Below, piece by piece: positions 17,230 through 25,819 of a stretch of DNA of 64,000 nucleotides (position 1 is the first letter of the stretch; every line of letters begins with the position of its first letter). The position numbers were made by a program, and so were the translations under genes. Origin of the DNA: Nonomuraea rubra (GTDB lineage Bacteria; Actinomycetota; Actinomycetes; Streptosporangiales; Streptosporangiaceae); NCBI RefSeq assembly GCF_014207985.1, contig NZ_JACHMI010000001.1, positions 1,967,001-2,031,000 of the forward strand, written 5' to 3'. The notes beneath the pieces are model-generated. The model was not told where the DNA came from, did no database searches, and saw only the letters and a program-made list of their open reading frames with translations.

Positions 17230-18546
17230 CTAGTACTGCTCCATGACGTATGACGCATAGACGGGAACGTCTTCCAGCCCGCAGATGTGCGCTGATCGGA
17301 CAGGTGTCACGGTCAGTTTCCAACTCTCGCCGTTCGTCGTCCTGGAGTCGAGTTTCACCGTGCTGAAATCGACGCCGCCGTAACGGGTCCATGTGGTGTC
17401 CCGGGCGACCCAGGTCGGGGAGGAGATGGGGACGACGGTGTCAGGGTCCGGGCACACGCCCTGATTGCCTCCGCCGGGAATGATGTCGTTGCCACCGGTG
17501 AACCGGTACGGTCGCCACTCGTACTTTCCGGAGAGCCTCTTCTCCAGGGTGATGTGGTGCTCACACCACAGATCCCAGGTGCGGAATTCGAATTCCGCTT
17601 GGAAGTGTGCGGGCCGGTAGTGGCCGATCTCGAAGTTGATTCCGGCGGAATTGCTCTGCACGTTGGTGAAGCCCGCTTTGGCCAGCGCTCCACCGGCGGC
17701 AATGTTGGCCGCTGCTTCGATCTGTGTCGTGTTGGTGGTGCTCCAGGCGTAGGTAGCGGTGGTGTTCGGACCTGTCGCGTGTGCCCGTACGGTGACCAGG
17801 CTGCGCTTGATAGGCAGGTCGGACATGGCGAAGTAATAGCCTTCGTTGCTGTTGCAGTATTGAGCGGGATTGGGAATTGACTGAGTGGTCTGCCCCGATG
17901 AGCCGGATGGGTAGCCCAGCAGGCGAAGGGAGGACGCGTCTTCGGGGAAATGGTCTACGGTGACCTCGGCGGCGGTTCGGGAGCCGTCTATCTTGCGTAG
18001 CTCCTCCGACACCGACCTGCGTGCCGGAGTGGGTTCGGCGAGCATCCACCGGCCCTTCGACGCAGCGGGCGCCTTCAGGTAGATGCGCCGCCAGACGCTG
18101 TCCTGCCCACCGGACGAGGTGATAAGGGCTGACACCACGCCGTGTTCGTCGGCGTATCCCCGAAGGTCGTCGAAAGAGGGTGCGGTGAAGGAGAAGGTTC
18201 CGTCCGCGGCGGTGTGAGTCTCGCTGACCTTGATGTATTCCAGCCCGACCGCGGTGCCGGCCGCTGCGATGACAGAGGCGGCCGGTTCCAGGTCGATCCG
18301 CAGCGGCGTGTCTGCCAGCGGCTGGCCTTCCGGGTCGTACAGCGCTCCGGCCACCAAGGAGCTGCTGCTTTGTCCTGCGCGGAGTGCCTCTGTTGCTTGC
18401 TCCGCCAAAGCTTTGTTGGGCTGCTGTACGCTGCTGAGCCGGTGCTCCGGCTCCACGGTTGCGACGGACGGCGTTGCGCCGGCAGCCATGGTGACGATGG
18501 TTAAGACGCCGCCCAAGGCAGCCCGTAATGCTTGTCGTGCGGACAT
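17230..18546 (-). CDS. Secreted protein with Ig/carboxypeptidase-regulatory-like domain
   Basis: A 438-residue exported protein. Signal peptide MSARQALRAALGGVLTIVTM ends around residue 32 (ASVAT-like site). Residues about 65-130 look like a carboxypeptidase-regulatory or transthyretin-like beta domain (VAGALYDPEGQPLADTPLRI, TAADGTFSFTAPSF). The C-terminal half is a beta-rich region with several Cys and aromatic residues (AQYCNSNEGYYFAMSDLP, FRTWDLWCEHH) that I cannot assign. The ATG at 18546 is chosen because the signal peptide starts there. It is coupled to the downstream lipoprotein gene. Function unknown. Confidence 0.65.
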   Translation of the reverse strand: MSARQALRAALGGVLTIVTMAAGATPSVATVEPEHRLSSVQQPNKALAEQATEALRAGQSSSSLVAGALYDPEGQPLADTPLRIDLEPAASVIAAAGTAVGLEYIKVSETHTAADGTFSFTAPSFDDLRGYADEHGVVSALITSSGGQDSVWRRIYLKAPAASKGRWMLAEPTPARRSVSEELRKIDGSRTAAEVTVDHFPEDASSLRLLGYPSGSSGQTTQSIPNPAQYCNSNEGYYFAMSDLPIKRSLVTVRAHATGPNTTATYAWSTTNTTQIEAAANIAAGGALAKAGFTNVQSNSAGINFEIGHYRPAHFQAEFEFRTWDLWCEHHITLEKRLSGKYEWRPYRFTGGNDIIPGGGNQGVCPDPDTVVPISSPTWVARDTTWTRYGGVDFSTVKLDSRTTNGESWKLTVTPVRSAHICGLEDVPVYASYVMEQY

Positions 18547-19022
18547 GAGGTTAGACTCCCTGCTGCATCGAAGGTGCGCCACGGGCGGGCGACCTCGCCA
18601 GGAATCCCGTCCGTGGCTTTGAACTCGGTCTCGAGAACCGCCCACATACCCTGCTTGATGTCATGGTTCGATACAAGATCTTGACAGCCTACGTGACGCA
18701 GGGTATGTGTCGAGCCGAAAATCCTGGTGAATAAGCTCTGTATGTGCAGGTAGGCGATTGTGCGCCAATGCTTGAGCCTTCGAGAGGCGTTTTTCTGGTA
18801 ATTCGAATTTCCGTCTCTTAGGTTACTGCGACGCCGTTGCGTGCCCGTGATCGTATGCGCCCTAGGGCGCTGAGGGAGGTCAAGGCACGCATGTGCCGCC
18901 CAGAGCTCTCATCCAAAGGGATATCGACCGCATCGGCACTGTCCTCGAACAGCTCCGCAAGACGACGGGAGATCGTGAACGGCCCAGCCCACAAGGACCA
19001 GATAGAGGGTGTCTGAAAAGGG
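18547..19022. other. Intergenic region with promoter-like signal
   Basis: About 475 bases. It should contain the minus-strand promoter of the secreted-protein operon near 18560-18650. A forward consensus-like pair, TTGACA (18681) and TATGTG (18704) with a 17-base spacer, points to the right but no convincing gene follows. Near 19000 the sequence GGGTGTCTGAAAAGGGTCA looks like an IS end. Short frames here show no family. Confidence 0.35.
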
Positions 19023-19496
19023 TCAGGGCGAGCGTCCGCTGTGGCGGTGCAGCAGGATCACGCCGAACCGACCGGTATCGAAGACGAACTCCACGGCGAG
19101 GGTGCCGTCCACCAGGTCATGACGTGATGATGGCCGCCATTCGAGCAGGGCGACCTCGTGGAGTTCCTGGCCGACGAACGGTTCGAGCCGCTCGTCGGTG
19201 CTGGACCATGCCGGTGTCTGCTCGATGTACTCCCATCCGCTGATCGCGGCCGTCGTGTCGATGGTGTTCCACCCGATCGACAGCTCGTCGAACTTCCAGT
19301 GGCAGATCTCCGCCTGGATGCCGTCGAAGTCCAGGACGACGGGGCAGTCGGCGAACCAGTCCCCATCTTCGGCGAAACGTACGAGTGCGAACCCCGTCAG
19401 ACGCCTGCCTGCAAGCGCGGCCAGAGCCGGTCCGTGTGCCTGGCGGACGGCTTCGAGTCCGACGAGGAAGGCCGGTTGGAAGCCGGAGATTCCCAT
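19023..19496 (-). CDS. Conserved hypothetical actinobacterial protein
   Basis: About 157 residues from the ATG at 19496 (MGISGFQPAFLVGLEAV). The core (ALAGRRLTGFALVRF, DWFADCPVVLDFDGIQAEI, KFDELSIGWNTIDT, LEPFVGQELHEVALLEW) is an alternating strand pattern. I recall similar hypothetical proteins in Nonomuraea- and Actinomadura-like genomes, without a known function. The frame continues upstream to 19757 into IS256 sequence, and I do not include that. It ends near the IS-like sequence at 19000. Confidence 0.6.
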   Translation of the reverse strand: MGISGFQPAFLVGLEAVRQAHGPALAALAGRRLTGFALVRFAEDGDWFADCPVVLDFDGIQAEICHWKFDELSIGWNTIDTTAAISGWEYIEQTPAWSSTDERLEPFVGQELHEVALLEWRPSSRHDLVDGTLAVEFVFDTGRFGVILLHRHSGRSP

Positions 19497-19642
19497 CGCG
19501 GTAGGCGATTGTCCAGGTTTATCGCGGAACCAGCTAGCCGATACGTTCCGCCAGGCCGTAGGGCCCACCTGGTTACTGGCATCCGGCCACGTCCACGGAC
19601 GTGGTGTATGAATCGATCTTCGCGTGATCCTGTTTCTGCAGG

Positions 19643-20115
19643 TTAAGCGGTAAGTGTGTGCGGAAGTGGATTTGGGGTCGGTGTGTCGCCGGTGATCAGC
19701 CGGACGCGGGCTTTGGCGAGGATGTCCAGGCCCATGTAGCGGCGGGCTTCGGTCCATTCGTCGGTCTGTTCGGCCAGCACCGCGCCGACCAGCCGGATGA
19801 TCGAGGGCCGGTCGGGGAAGATGCCCACCACGTCGGTGCGGCGGCGGATCTCTTTGTTCAACCGTTCCTGCGGATTGTTCGACCAGATCTGCCGCCAGGT
19901 CTCACGCGGGAAGGCAGCGAAGGCGAGCAGGTCCTCGCGGGCGGCGTCCAGATGTTCACATGCGGCCGGATACTTCGCCTCCAGGGCGTCGATGACCCAG
20001 GCGTGCTGGGCGCGAACTTGCTCGGCGGCAGGCTGGTCGAAGATGGTGCGCACCAGGGTGGCCACCCACGGCTGGGCCGACTTGGGCACGGTGGTGAGCA
20101 GATTGCGCAGGTAGT
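19643..20115 (-). pseudogene. IS256 transposase, C-terminal half
   Basis: The C-terminal part of a mutator-type transposase, from the junction with the ISAzo13 element to the stop. It contains RNLLTTVPKSAQPWVATLVR, EHLDAAREDLLAFAAFPRET, and WSNNPQERLNKEIRRRTDVV, which holds the catalytic Glu, then the final RPSIIRLVGAVLAEQTDEW region. Its first codons pair with the half ending at 22284. It has no start of its own, although an internal ATG (20089) opens a 148-codon frame. Confidence 0.85.
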
Positions 20116-22283
20116 GGAGCCGTCAAGAAATAAGGCGTTGCTTTTCGATCTTGAACTCGTTGGCCTGGTATGGGCATACCGGACGAAGTCCGCGATCAGC
20201 TTTCCTTGCGGTTCAGGGTGCTGTTTCCGCATTTGAACGAGCGGCAGCGGCGTCTGGTGATGGGCCAGGAGGCTCGGCTGCTCGGACATGGTGGGGTGCG
20301 GGCGGTGGCGGCAGTGGCCAGAGTGTCCGAAACGACGGTCCGTGCCGGCGTGTTCGAGCTGGAGGCCGGTGAGGATCCGCTGCCGGATGGCCGTGTCCGT
20401 CGTCGTGGTGGCGGTCGCAAGACGGCTGAAGCTCAGGACCCGGATCTGGTGCTGGCACTGCTGGCGCTGGTGGAGCCGGATGAGCGCGGGGATCCGGCCT
20501 CGCCGCTGCGCTGGACTACCAGGTCGCTGCGTGATCTGGCCCAGGAACTGACCCGGCAGGGCCGTCCGGTCTCGGCTCCGACGGTGGGCCGGCTGTTGAA
20601 GGACCAAGGCTTCAGTTTGCAGGCCAATGCCAAGACGCTGGAAGGCAAGCAGCATCCGGACCGGGACGCGCAATTTCGTTACATCAACGAGCAGGTCAAG
20701 GCTCATCAGGCGGACGGTGAGCCGGTGATCAGCGTGGACACGAAGAAGAAGGAGTATCTGGGCGATCTGCCGAACCCCGGCCGACAATGGAGGCCCAAGG
20801 GCGACCCGGTCCGGGTTGAGGACCACAGCTTCTTCTTCACCGGTCCGCACGTGCCGCACGCGATCCCGTACGGAATCTACGACATGGCCCGCAACACGGG
20901 CTGGGTGAACGTCGGGATCGACCACGACACCTCGGCGTTCGCGGTGGAATCGATCCGGCGCTGGTGGCGCGGCCGCGGCAGCCTGGACTACCCGAACGCG
21001 AACCGGCTGCTCATCACGGCGGACTGCGGAGGCTCCAACAGCTATCGCTTCCGGTTATGGAAGGCCGAGCTGGCTGGCTTCGCCGCCGAGACCGGGCTGA
21101 CGGTGACCGTCTGCCACTTCCCGCCGAGCACCAGCAAGTGGAACAAGATAGAGCACCGGCTGTTCTCGCACATCACCATGAACTGGCGCGGCAGGCCGCT
21201 GACCAGCCACGAGGTCGTGGTCAACAGCATCGCCGCGACCCGCACCCACACCGGGCTGACCGTCACGGCCGAACTGGACACCAACGCCTACCCGCTGGGC
21301 GTGTCGGTGTCGGCCGAGCGGATGAGCATGCTGCCCATCGTCCCGCATACCGAGCGCGGCGCCTGGAACTACACAATCAGCCCGGCAGACGGCCACCCGC
21401 CCCTGTCCCCATGCGATGACCAGGCGCGCATCCGGTCCGAAAGCCTGCATGCTCTGGCCGATCCCCGGCTGACTGGGATGAGCCGCCAGGAGCTGAACGA
21501 GCTGGCCGCATGCCTGGCTCCGGGTCAGGCGGCCCTGGCCGAGCAGCGCAACTTCGAAATCCGTGGTGGCCCACGCCGGCAGGCCAAGGCTAACCACGGA
21601 CGCCCCCTGCTCACCGACGCCGACAAGACCCTGATCGCCATTGTCTATCTCCGCCAGATCTGCTCCCAGCGCGTCCTGTCGGAGATGCTCGAGATCAGCC
21701 AGCCGCCGATCGGTCAGGCGATCACCGAGACCGGCAAGCTCCTGGCCGCCCGCAAACTCACGATCAAGCCCACCGTGCTGCGCTTCACCAGCGCCGGTGC
21801 GCTGCGCGACTTCCTGGACAGCAACACCGTCCCGGCACGGCCGAACCGGCTGGCGCTGCTCGCCGATCCGGCACTGACCGGGATGAGCCGCCCGGAACTG
21901 GCCGCGCTGACCGAGCGCCTGTCGCTGCGGCAGGCCGCCGAGGCCGAGCAGCGCAAGCATCGCCAGCGCGGCGGTGACCGGCAGGCCAGCGCTCGTGGAG
22001 GCATCTTCCAGGAGAAGATCACCGACGCCGAGCGCGTCCTGGCGGTCATCCTTGGCATGCGCAAGGTCTGCACCTGGCAAGTCGTGGCCGAGCTGTTTCA
22101 GGTGAGCCGGCGAACCATCGGAAACGCGCAGATCTGGGTCCGCCCGCTGCTGGAGGAGACCGACTACACCGTCACCCGAGCCGCAACCCGCTACTCCAGC
22201 GCCGACGCGCTCCTGAACGCCCTCACACCACACGACGACAACCCAGCAGTCACAGAATCGACACCTTGATTTTTTACGGCTCC
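20116..22283 (+). mobile_element. ISAzo13-family element
   Basis: A 2168-base element bounded by inverted ends: left GGAGCCGTCAAGAAATAAGG, right (opposite strand) GGAGCCGTAAAAAATCAAGG. It is flanked by a 3-base direct repeat AGT (20113-20115 and 22284-22286). Removing the element and one AGT restores the IS256 reading frame, so boundaries are defined with good confidence. It is oriented opposite to the host IS. Confidence 0.85.
20170..22269 (+). CDS. ISAzo13-family transposase with extended C-terminus
   Basis: A 699-residue protein. Residues 1-400 are the ISAzo13 transposase: an N-terminal HTH region (AVAAVARVSETTVRAGVFEL), then the DDE core with Asp in PVISVDTKKKEYLGD, Asp in LLITADCGGSNSYRF and Glu in KWNKIEHRLFSHI. 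Residues 415-699 are an extra region with two similar copies (DPRLTGMSRQELNELAACLA and DPALTGMSRPELAALTERLS, each followed by a second HTH-like unit), longer than a typical transposase of this family. The start ATG at 20170 is the first plausible one inside the element. Its intact frame suggests recent transposition. Confidence 0.85.
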   Translation: MGIPDEVRDQLSLRFRVLFPHLNERQRRLVMGQEARLLGHGGVRAVAAVARVSETTVRAGVFELEAGEDPLPDGRVRRRGGGRKTAEAQDPDLVLALLALVEPDERGDPASPLRWTTRSLRDLAQELTRQGRPVSAPTVGRLLKDQGFSLQANAKTLEGKQHPDRDAQFRYINEQVKAHQADGEPVISVDTKKKEYLGDLPNPGRQWRPKGDPVRVEDHSFFFTGPHVPHAIPYGIYDMARNTGWVNVGIDHDTSAFAVESIRRWWRGRGSLDYPNANRLLITADCGGSNSYRFRLWKAELAGFAAETGLTVTVCHFPPSTSKWNKIEHRLFSHITMNWRGRPLTSHEVVVNSIAATRTHTGLTVTAELDTNAYPLGVSVSAERMSMLPIVPHTERGAWNYTISPADGHPPLSPCDDQARIRSESLHALADPRLTGMSRQELNELAACLAPGQAALAEQRNFEIRGGPRRQAKANHGRPLLTDADKTLIAIVYLRQICSQRVLSEMLEISQPPIGQAITETGKLLAARKLTIKPTVLRFTSAGALRDFLDSNTVPARPNRLALLADPALTGMSRPELAALTERLSLRQAAEAEQRKHRQRGGDRQASARGGIFQEKITDAERVLAVILGMRKVCTWQVVAELFQVSRRTIGNAQIWVRPLLEETDYTVTRAATRYSSADALLNALTPHDDNPAVTESTP

Positions 22284-23055
22284 AGTGGGTGCGGCAGCGC
22301 TGCCAGCACGCGCCCGGCAGGGCGGCGCCGATCGCCTCGACCAGGCCGCGGTGCGCGTCGGAGATGACCAGCTGCACCCCGGACAGGCCGCGGGCGACCA
22401 GGCCGCGCAGGAACGCCAGCCAACCGGCGCCGTCCTCGGCCGAGGTGACCTCCAGGCCGAGCACCTCGCGCTGGCCGTTGGCGTTGACGCCGGTGGCCAC
22501 CAGCGCGTGCACGTTGATCGTGCGGCCGCCCTCACGCACCTTCTGGGTCAAGGCGTCGATCCAGACGAAGGTGTACGGGCCGGCGTCCAGGGCGCGTGTG
22601 CGGAAGGCTTCGACCTGCTCATCCAGCACCTTGGCCATCTGCGAGACCTGGCTCTTGGAGATGTGCTTGATGCCGAGCTGCTCGACCAGCTTGTCCACCC
22701 GCCGGGTGGAGACGCCGAGCAGGTAGCTGGTGGCCACCACGCTGATCAGCGCCTGCTCGGCCCGCCGCCGTCGCTCCAGCAGCCAGTCCGGGTAGTACGA
22801 GCCCGAGCGCAGCTTCGGAATCGCCAGCTCGATCGTGCCCGCCCGGGTGTCCCACTCGCGCGCCCGGTAGCCGTTACGGGAGTTGGTCCGCTCGTCGCTG
22901 CGCTGCCCGTAGGCGGCCCCGCACAGGCTGTCGGCCTCGGCCGACATCAACGTCTCGGCCATGGTCTTCACCATGGATCGCAACAGATCCGGGTCACCGG
23001 TCTCGATCTGCTGCGCCAGCCACCGCTCAGGCGACACACTGTTGTCCGCGGTCAT
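22284..23055 (-). pseudogene. IS256 transposase, N-terminal half
   Basis: Starts MTADNSVSPERWLAQQIETG and runs 257 codons to the ISAzo13 junction, ending in AALPGACWQRCRTH. Contains SRNGYRAREWDTRAGTIELA, the first Asp in FVWIDALTQKVREGG and the second Asp in LVISDAHRGLVEAIG. The reading frame continues on paper through the ISAzo13 element antisense to 21055, but that extension is not real protein. With the 19643-20115 half it forms a complete mutator-type transposase. Confidence 0.85.
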
Positions 23056-23108
23056 CGCCGTTCTCCTTCTTGGAATCGTTGCTACGAAGGATCACGCGAT
23101 GACCGTTC

Positions 23109-23568
23109 TCATTTCACGACGCCACACCTGCTGACCAGGTCAAACTCGTACACCACTTCCGCGGACGCAACCTGGCATCCAGGAGGGTGATCCGGTTGAC
23201 GTGCCCTTCAGTTGACCCAGAGCTGAAGGGGCGAGTCGGATGCGGGGGCGGCGTTCGCAGTGGCTCTCCTGCGGTCTGGTCGTAGCCTCCTGTACTCTGG
23301 TGGCTAGGGCTCTCCTTGGGGCGGGACGTGTACTTGGTAGACGAAGGTGCGCCTGCAGCGCAGGTTTGCGCACGCATTTGGCATGGTCACCGGTGGCGTT
23401 GGGCCAATGTGCAGGCGGTCGTGGCGGGTACCGGTGGCCGGGATGGCGGAGAATTAGGCCCCTGAGCTGGGGAAACGCTTCCAAGATCATCCCGCGCATA
23501 TCCCCTGATCATGGTCTTACGGTTGCATGCGGGCACCGCTGGTTGCCTATCAAGGTCACAAAACAAAA
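23109..23568. other. Non-coding stretch between IS256 and tRNA-like remnant
   Basis: About 460 bases without a gene I can support. Several overlapping frames exist on both strands, but none shows consistent third-position GC bias or a family motif. It probably consists of old mobile-element debris. Confidence 0.35.
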
Positions 23569-23594
23569 GACCTGCGGCTGTGAAACCGCAGGTC
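23569..23594 (-). terminator. Perfect 9-bp hairpin
   Basis: GACCTGCGG, loop CTGTGAAA, CCGCAGGTC: a perfect stem of nine pairs just after an A-rich run (CACAAAACAAAAGA). On the minus strand the hairpin is followed by a T-rich stretch, which fits a Rho-independent terminator downstream of the tRNA-like sequence. Confidence 0.6.
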
Positions 23595-23622
23595 AGGGGC
23601 TGAAAACGCTGATCTAGGTAAG

Positions 23623-23705
23623 TGCCCCCGGCAGGATTCGAACCTGCGGCACCCGCTTTAGGAGAGCTCGAGTCGAACGGCGTCCGGTTTCTCTACTGAC
23701 GGGTC
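23623..23705 (-). tRNA. Degenerate tRNA-like sequence, 3' half of tRNA-Arg(CCU) type
   Basis: On the minus strand the 3' half is clear: anticodon loop CTCCTAA with CCT, then variable loop, a perfect T arm (GCAGG TTCGAAT CCTGC) and acceptor 3' strand CGGGGGC plus A. The 5' half does not pair properly: only four of seven acceptor pairs and three of five anticodon-stem pairs form, and the D arm is not recognisable. I read it as a partial tRNA gene or the tRNA-derived half of an integration site, with the terminator hairpin following it. Confidence 0.45.
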
Positions 23706-23878
23706 ATATGTGATTGTTGCTCGGCCTGCCTCGGCTCCTCAGCAAGGACCTCCTCGCTGTCCATCGCTGGGCGGGTGTTTACGCTGGTGAAAGCGATGCT
23801 CCCGGGCGAGAGCCTTACAAGGGGGTCCCGCTCTTCAGATGCGGGTGTCTTCACAGAGGTACTCCTGTTGCAGTCGGC

Positions 23879-24040
23879 TCAGCCGGCGGTTGCCTTGGCG
23901 TAGTGGAACACCTCGGGTGGGAGCGCATGCTTCAGGCGCCAGACAAACCGGATGGGCCGCTCGCCCTCGTGGCTCACGTACTGCACAGGCCCTGCGTACG
24001 TGAATGGCGGAGCGCCGAGTCCTTCCTCGCGTTTGGAACG
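23879..24040 (-). repeat. Second copy of the helicase 3' end (DUF3427 C-terminus)
   Basis: Encodes REEGLGAPPFTYAGPVQYV, SHEGERPIRFVWRLKHALP and PEVFHYAKATAG before a stop. It is nearly identical to 25820-25980 of the helicase pseudogene, with three substitutions in about 125 aligned bases and one internal indel of about 15 bases. It keeps the natural stop that the other copy lost to IS256. The two copies flank the element as direct repeats. Confidence 0.75.
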
Positions 24041-24153
24041 GAGCAATGATCGAAATCTGTGGATCTGCCGGGAAGGGGTGTACCTTCCCGGATCATCCGA
24101 TGATGGTTTCGAGATAAGGCCGACGTTGCAGCGTCGGTCGGGAAGGCACACCC

Positions 24154-25428
24154 GTGCCGCTCACCGTAGTGCCCGAGCCGCCCGCTGACGACAGCCCGAT
24201 GCCCGCGTCGGCTTCGCTGATCGATCAGATCGTCCGCGAGGGAGCCCGCAAGATGCTCGCCGTCGCGTTGCAAGCCGAGGCGGACGCCTACATCGCCGCT
24301 TTCGCCGACGAGCGTGACGAGGCCGATCGTCGCCTGGTCATGCGCAGCGGCTACCACCAGCCCCGCGAACTGCTGACCGCGGCCGGCGCGATCGAGGTCA
24401 AGGCTCCGCGCGTCAACGACAAGCGCATCGATGCGGAAACCGGCGAGCGCAGACGGTTCTCCTCCGCGATCCTGCCCGCCTGGGCTCGCAAGACGCCGCA
24501 GATCAGCGAGGTGCTGCCGCTGCTGTATCTGCATGGGCTGTCGTCAGGAGATTTCGCCCCCGCGTTGGGGCAGTTCCTCGGCTCGGCCAGCGGCCTGTCC
24601 GCCTCGGCCATCACCAGGCTCACCGAACAGTGGAAGGCCGAGCAGCGTGTCTTCGCTGATCGTGACCTGTCCGGCGTCGACTACGTCTACCTGTGGGTAG
24701 ACGGCATCCACGTCAACATCCGGCTGGAGGAGCACAAGCTGTGCCTGCTGGTGATGATCGGCGTGCGCGCGGACGGTCGCAAAGAGCTCGTCGCCTTGAC
24801 CGATGGCTATCGTGAGTCCACCGAGTCATGGGCCGACCTGCTCCGCGACTGTAAGCGGCGCGGGATGCGCGCCCCCGTGCTGGCGATCGGCGATGGCGCG
24901 CTTGGCTTCTGGTCGGCGCTGCGGGAGGTATTTCCGCAGGCCAGGGAGCAAAGGTGCTGGGTTCACAAAATCGCCAACGTGCTGGGGGCGTTGCCGAAGT
25001 CGGCTCACCCGGCCGCCAAGAAGCACCTGGCGCAGATCTGGAACGCCGAGGACAAAGAGCACGCCCAAGCAGCGGTGGCCGATTTTCAGGCCGCCTACGG
25101 CGCCAAGTATCCCAAGGCCGTCGCCAAGGTGGCCGACGACCTGGATGAGCTGCTCGCCTTCTACGACTACCCCGCCGAGCCTTGGGTGCATCTGCGCACC
25201 ACCAACCCGATCGAGTCGACCTTCGCCACGGTCCGTCACCGCACCAAGGTCACCAAATGGCCGGGCTCACGCGCGGCCGGCCTGGCGATGGCCTTCAAGC
25301 TCATCGAATCGGCCCAGGCTCGCTGGCGGGCGGTCAATGCCCCACACCTGGTCGCCCTCGTCCGTGCGGGCGCCCGCTTCGAACGCGGCGTCCTGCTGGA
25401 ACGTCACGAGAGCAAAGACGCCGCATGA
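24154..25428 (+). CDS. IS256-family (mutator-type) transposase
   Basis: A 424-residue transposase, normal length for the family. N-terminal DNA-binding region (VMRSGYHQPRELLTAAGAIE). Core with the first Asp in YVYLWVDGIHVNIR, the second Asp in VLAIGDGALGFWSAL, the conserved CWVHKIANVLGALP, and the Glu in LRTTNPIESTFATVRHRT. It is only distantly similar to the split IS256 transposase to its left. Its TGA overlaps the ATG of the passenger gene, so the two are translationally coupled. Confidence 0.9.
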   Translation: MPLTVVPEPPADDSPMPASASLIDQIVREGARKMLAVALQAEADAYIAAFADERDEADRRLVMRSGYHQPRELLTAAGAIEVKAPRVNDKRIDAETGERRRFSSAILPAWARKTPQISEVLPLLYLHGLSSGDFAPALGQFLGSASGLSASAITRLTEQWKAEQRVFADRDLSGVDYVYLWVDGIHVNIRLEEHKLCLLVMIGVRADGRKELVALTDGYRESTESWADLLRDCKRRGMRAPVLAIGDGALGFWSALREVFPQAREQRCWVHKIANVLGALPKSAHPAAKKHLAQIWNAEDKEHAQAAVADFQAAYGAKYPKAVAKVADDLDELLAFYDYPAEPWVHLRTTNPIESTFATVRHRTKVTKWPGSRAAGLAMAFKLIESAQARWRAVNAPHLVALVRAGARFERGVLLERHESKDAA

Positions 25429-25784
25429 CCACTCCCGGCCGCTACGACTACTGCGGGCTCTACCTACGCGGCGCCGGCCAAGAGGCCGCGATCGAGCTGA
25501 CCGCCCATGCCACCGGCGCGACACGCGATGGCTGCCTGCTGCGCATCGACACCATCGAGATCGAGATCCGGCGCAACGACACCTTCACCCACGATGGGAC
25601 CGACTTCCCCACCTGGCCGATCAAGATGGAGATCGAAAGAGGGAACGCCCCCAGCCACCAGGTCATCGAGACGGTGTCCAAGATCCTCACCTGCGCCTGG
25701 CAGGCAGGCCATGACGCAGTCGCTGCCTGCGACTACGAAGACGAACTTCCCGACCACGGCGGATACCCCCGCTACCGAGACTGA
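25425..25784 (+). CDS. IS256 passenger protein, unknown
   Basis: A 119-residue hypothetical protein starting at the ATG inside the transposase stop (ATGA). Sequence features: YDYCGLYLRGAGQEAAIELT, RIDTIEIEIRRNDTFTHDG and a Trp/Cys-containing end. It looks like a small alpha/beta protein. It lies completely inside the terminal repeats and therefore moves with the element. Function unknown; a helper or regulator of transposition is possible. Confidence 0.6.
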   Translation: MTTPGRYDYCGLYLRGAGQEAAIELTAHATGATRDGCLLRIDTIEIEIRRNDTFTHDGTDFPTWPIKMEIERGNAPSHQVIETVSKILTCAWQAGHDAVAACDYEDELPDHGGYPRYRD

Positions 25785-25819
25785 CCACCCACCCGATCCA
25801 CAGAAATTGACAATTGCTC

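Larger units (their letters stand above)
19613..23108 (-). mobile_element. IS256-family element split by an ISAzo13 element
   Basis: One IS256 copy on the minus strand is cut in two at 20115/22284 by the 2168-base ISAzo13-type insertion. Rejoining the halves restores a continuous transposase frame across the AGT duplication. The ends carry a shared CGCGTGATCCT in opposite orientation (left around 19621, right around 23090), which I take as part of the terminal inverted repeats; outer boundaries are approximate. Confidence 0.75.
24041..25819 (+). mobile_element. IS256-family element with passenger gene
   Basis: A 1779-base element. Ends are inverted repeats: left starts GAGCAATGATCG and right (opposite strand) GAGCAATTGTCA, both followed by TCTGTGGATC at the same distance. 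It carries a transposase gene and a coupled 119-codon passenger. It lies at the 3' end of the helicase gene, between two partial copies of that end, so no simple 8-base target duplication is seen; the flanks share TGGAAC. Confidence 0.8.

Noticed and set aside
15964..17253. A 429-codon plus-strand frame
   Set aside because: It joins parts of a ScoMcrA remnant, an IS3 remnant and antisense of the lipoprotein gene; no single protein family fits.
18681..18709. Forward promoter-like TTGACA/TATGTG pair as a gene promoter
   Set aside because: The spacing is good, but no supported plus-strand gene or RNA follows it.
21055..23055. A 666-codon minus-strand frame covering IS256 and ISAzo13 DNA
   Set aside because: Only 22284-23055 is transposase; the rest is antisense of the ISAzo13 gene read by chance in an open frame.
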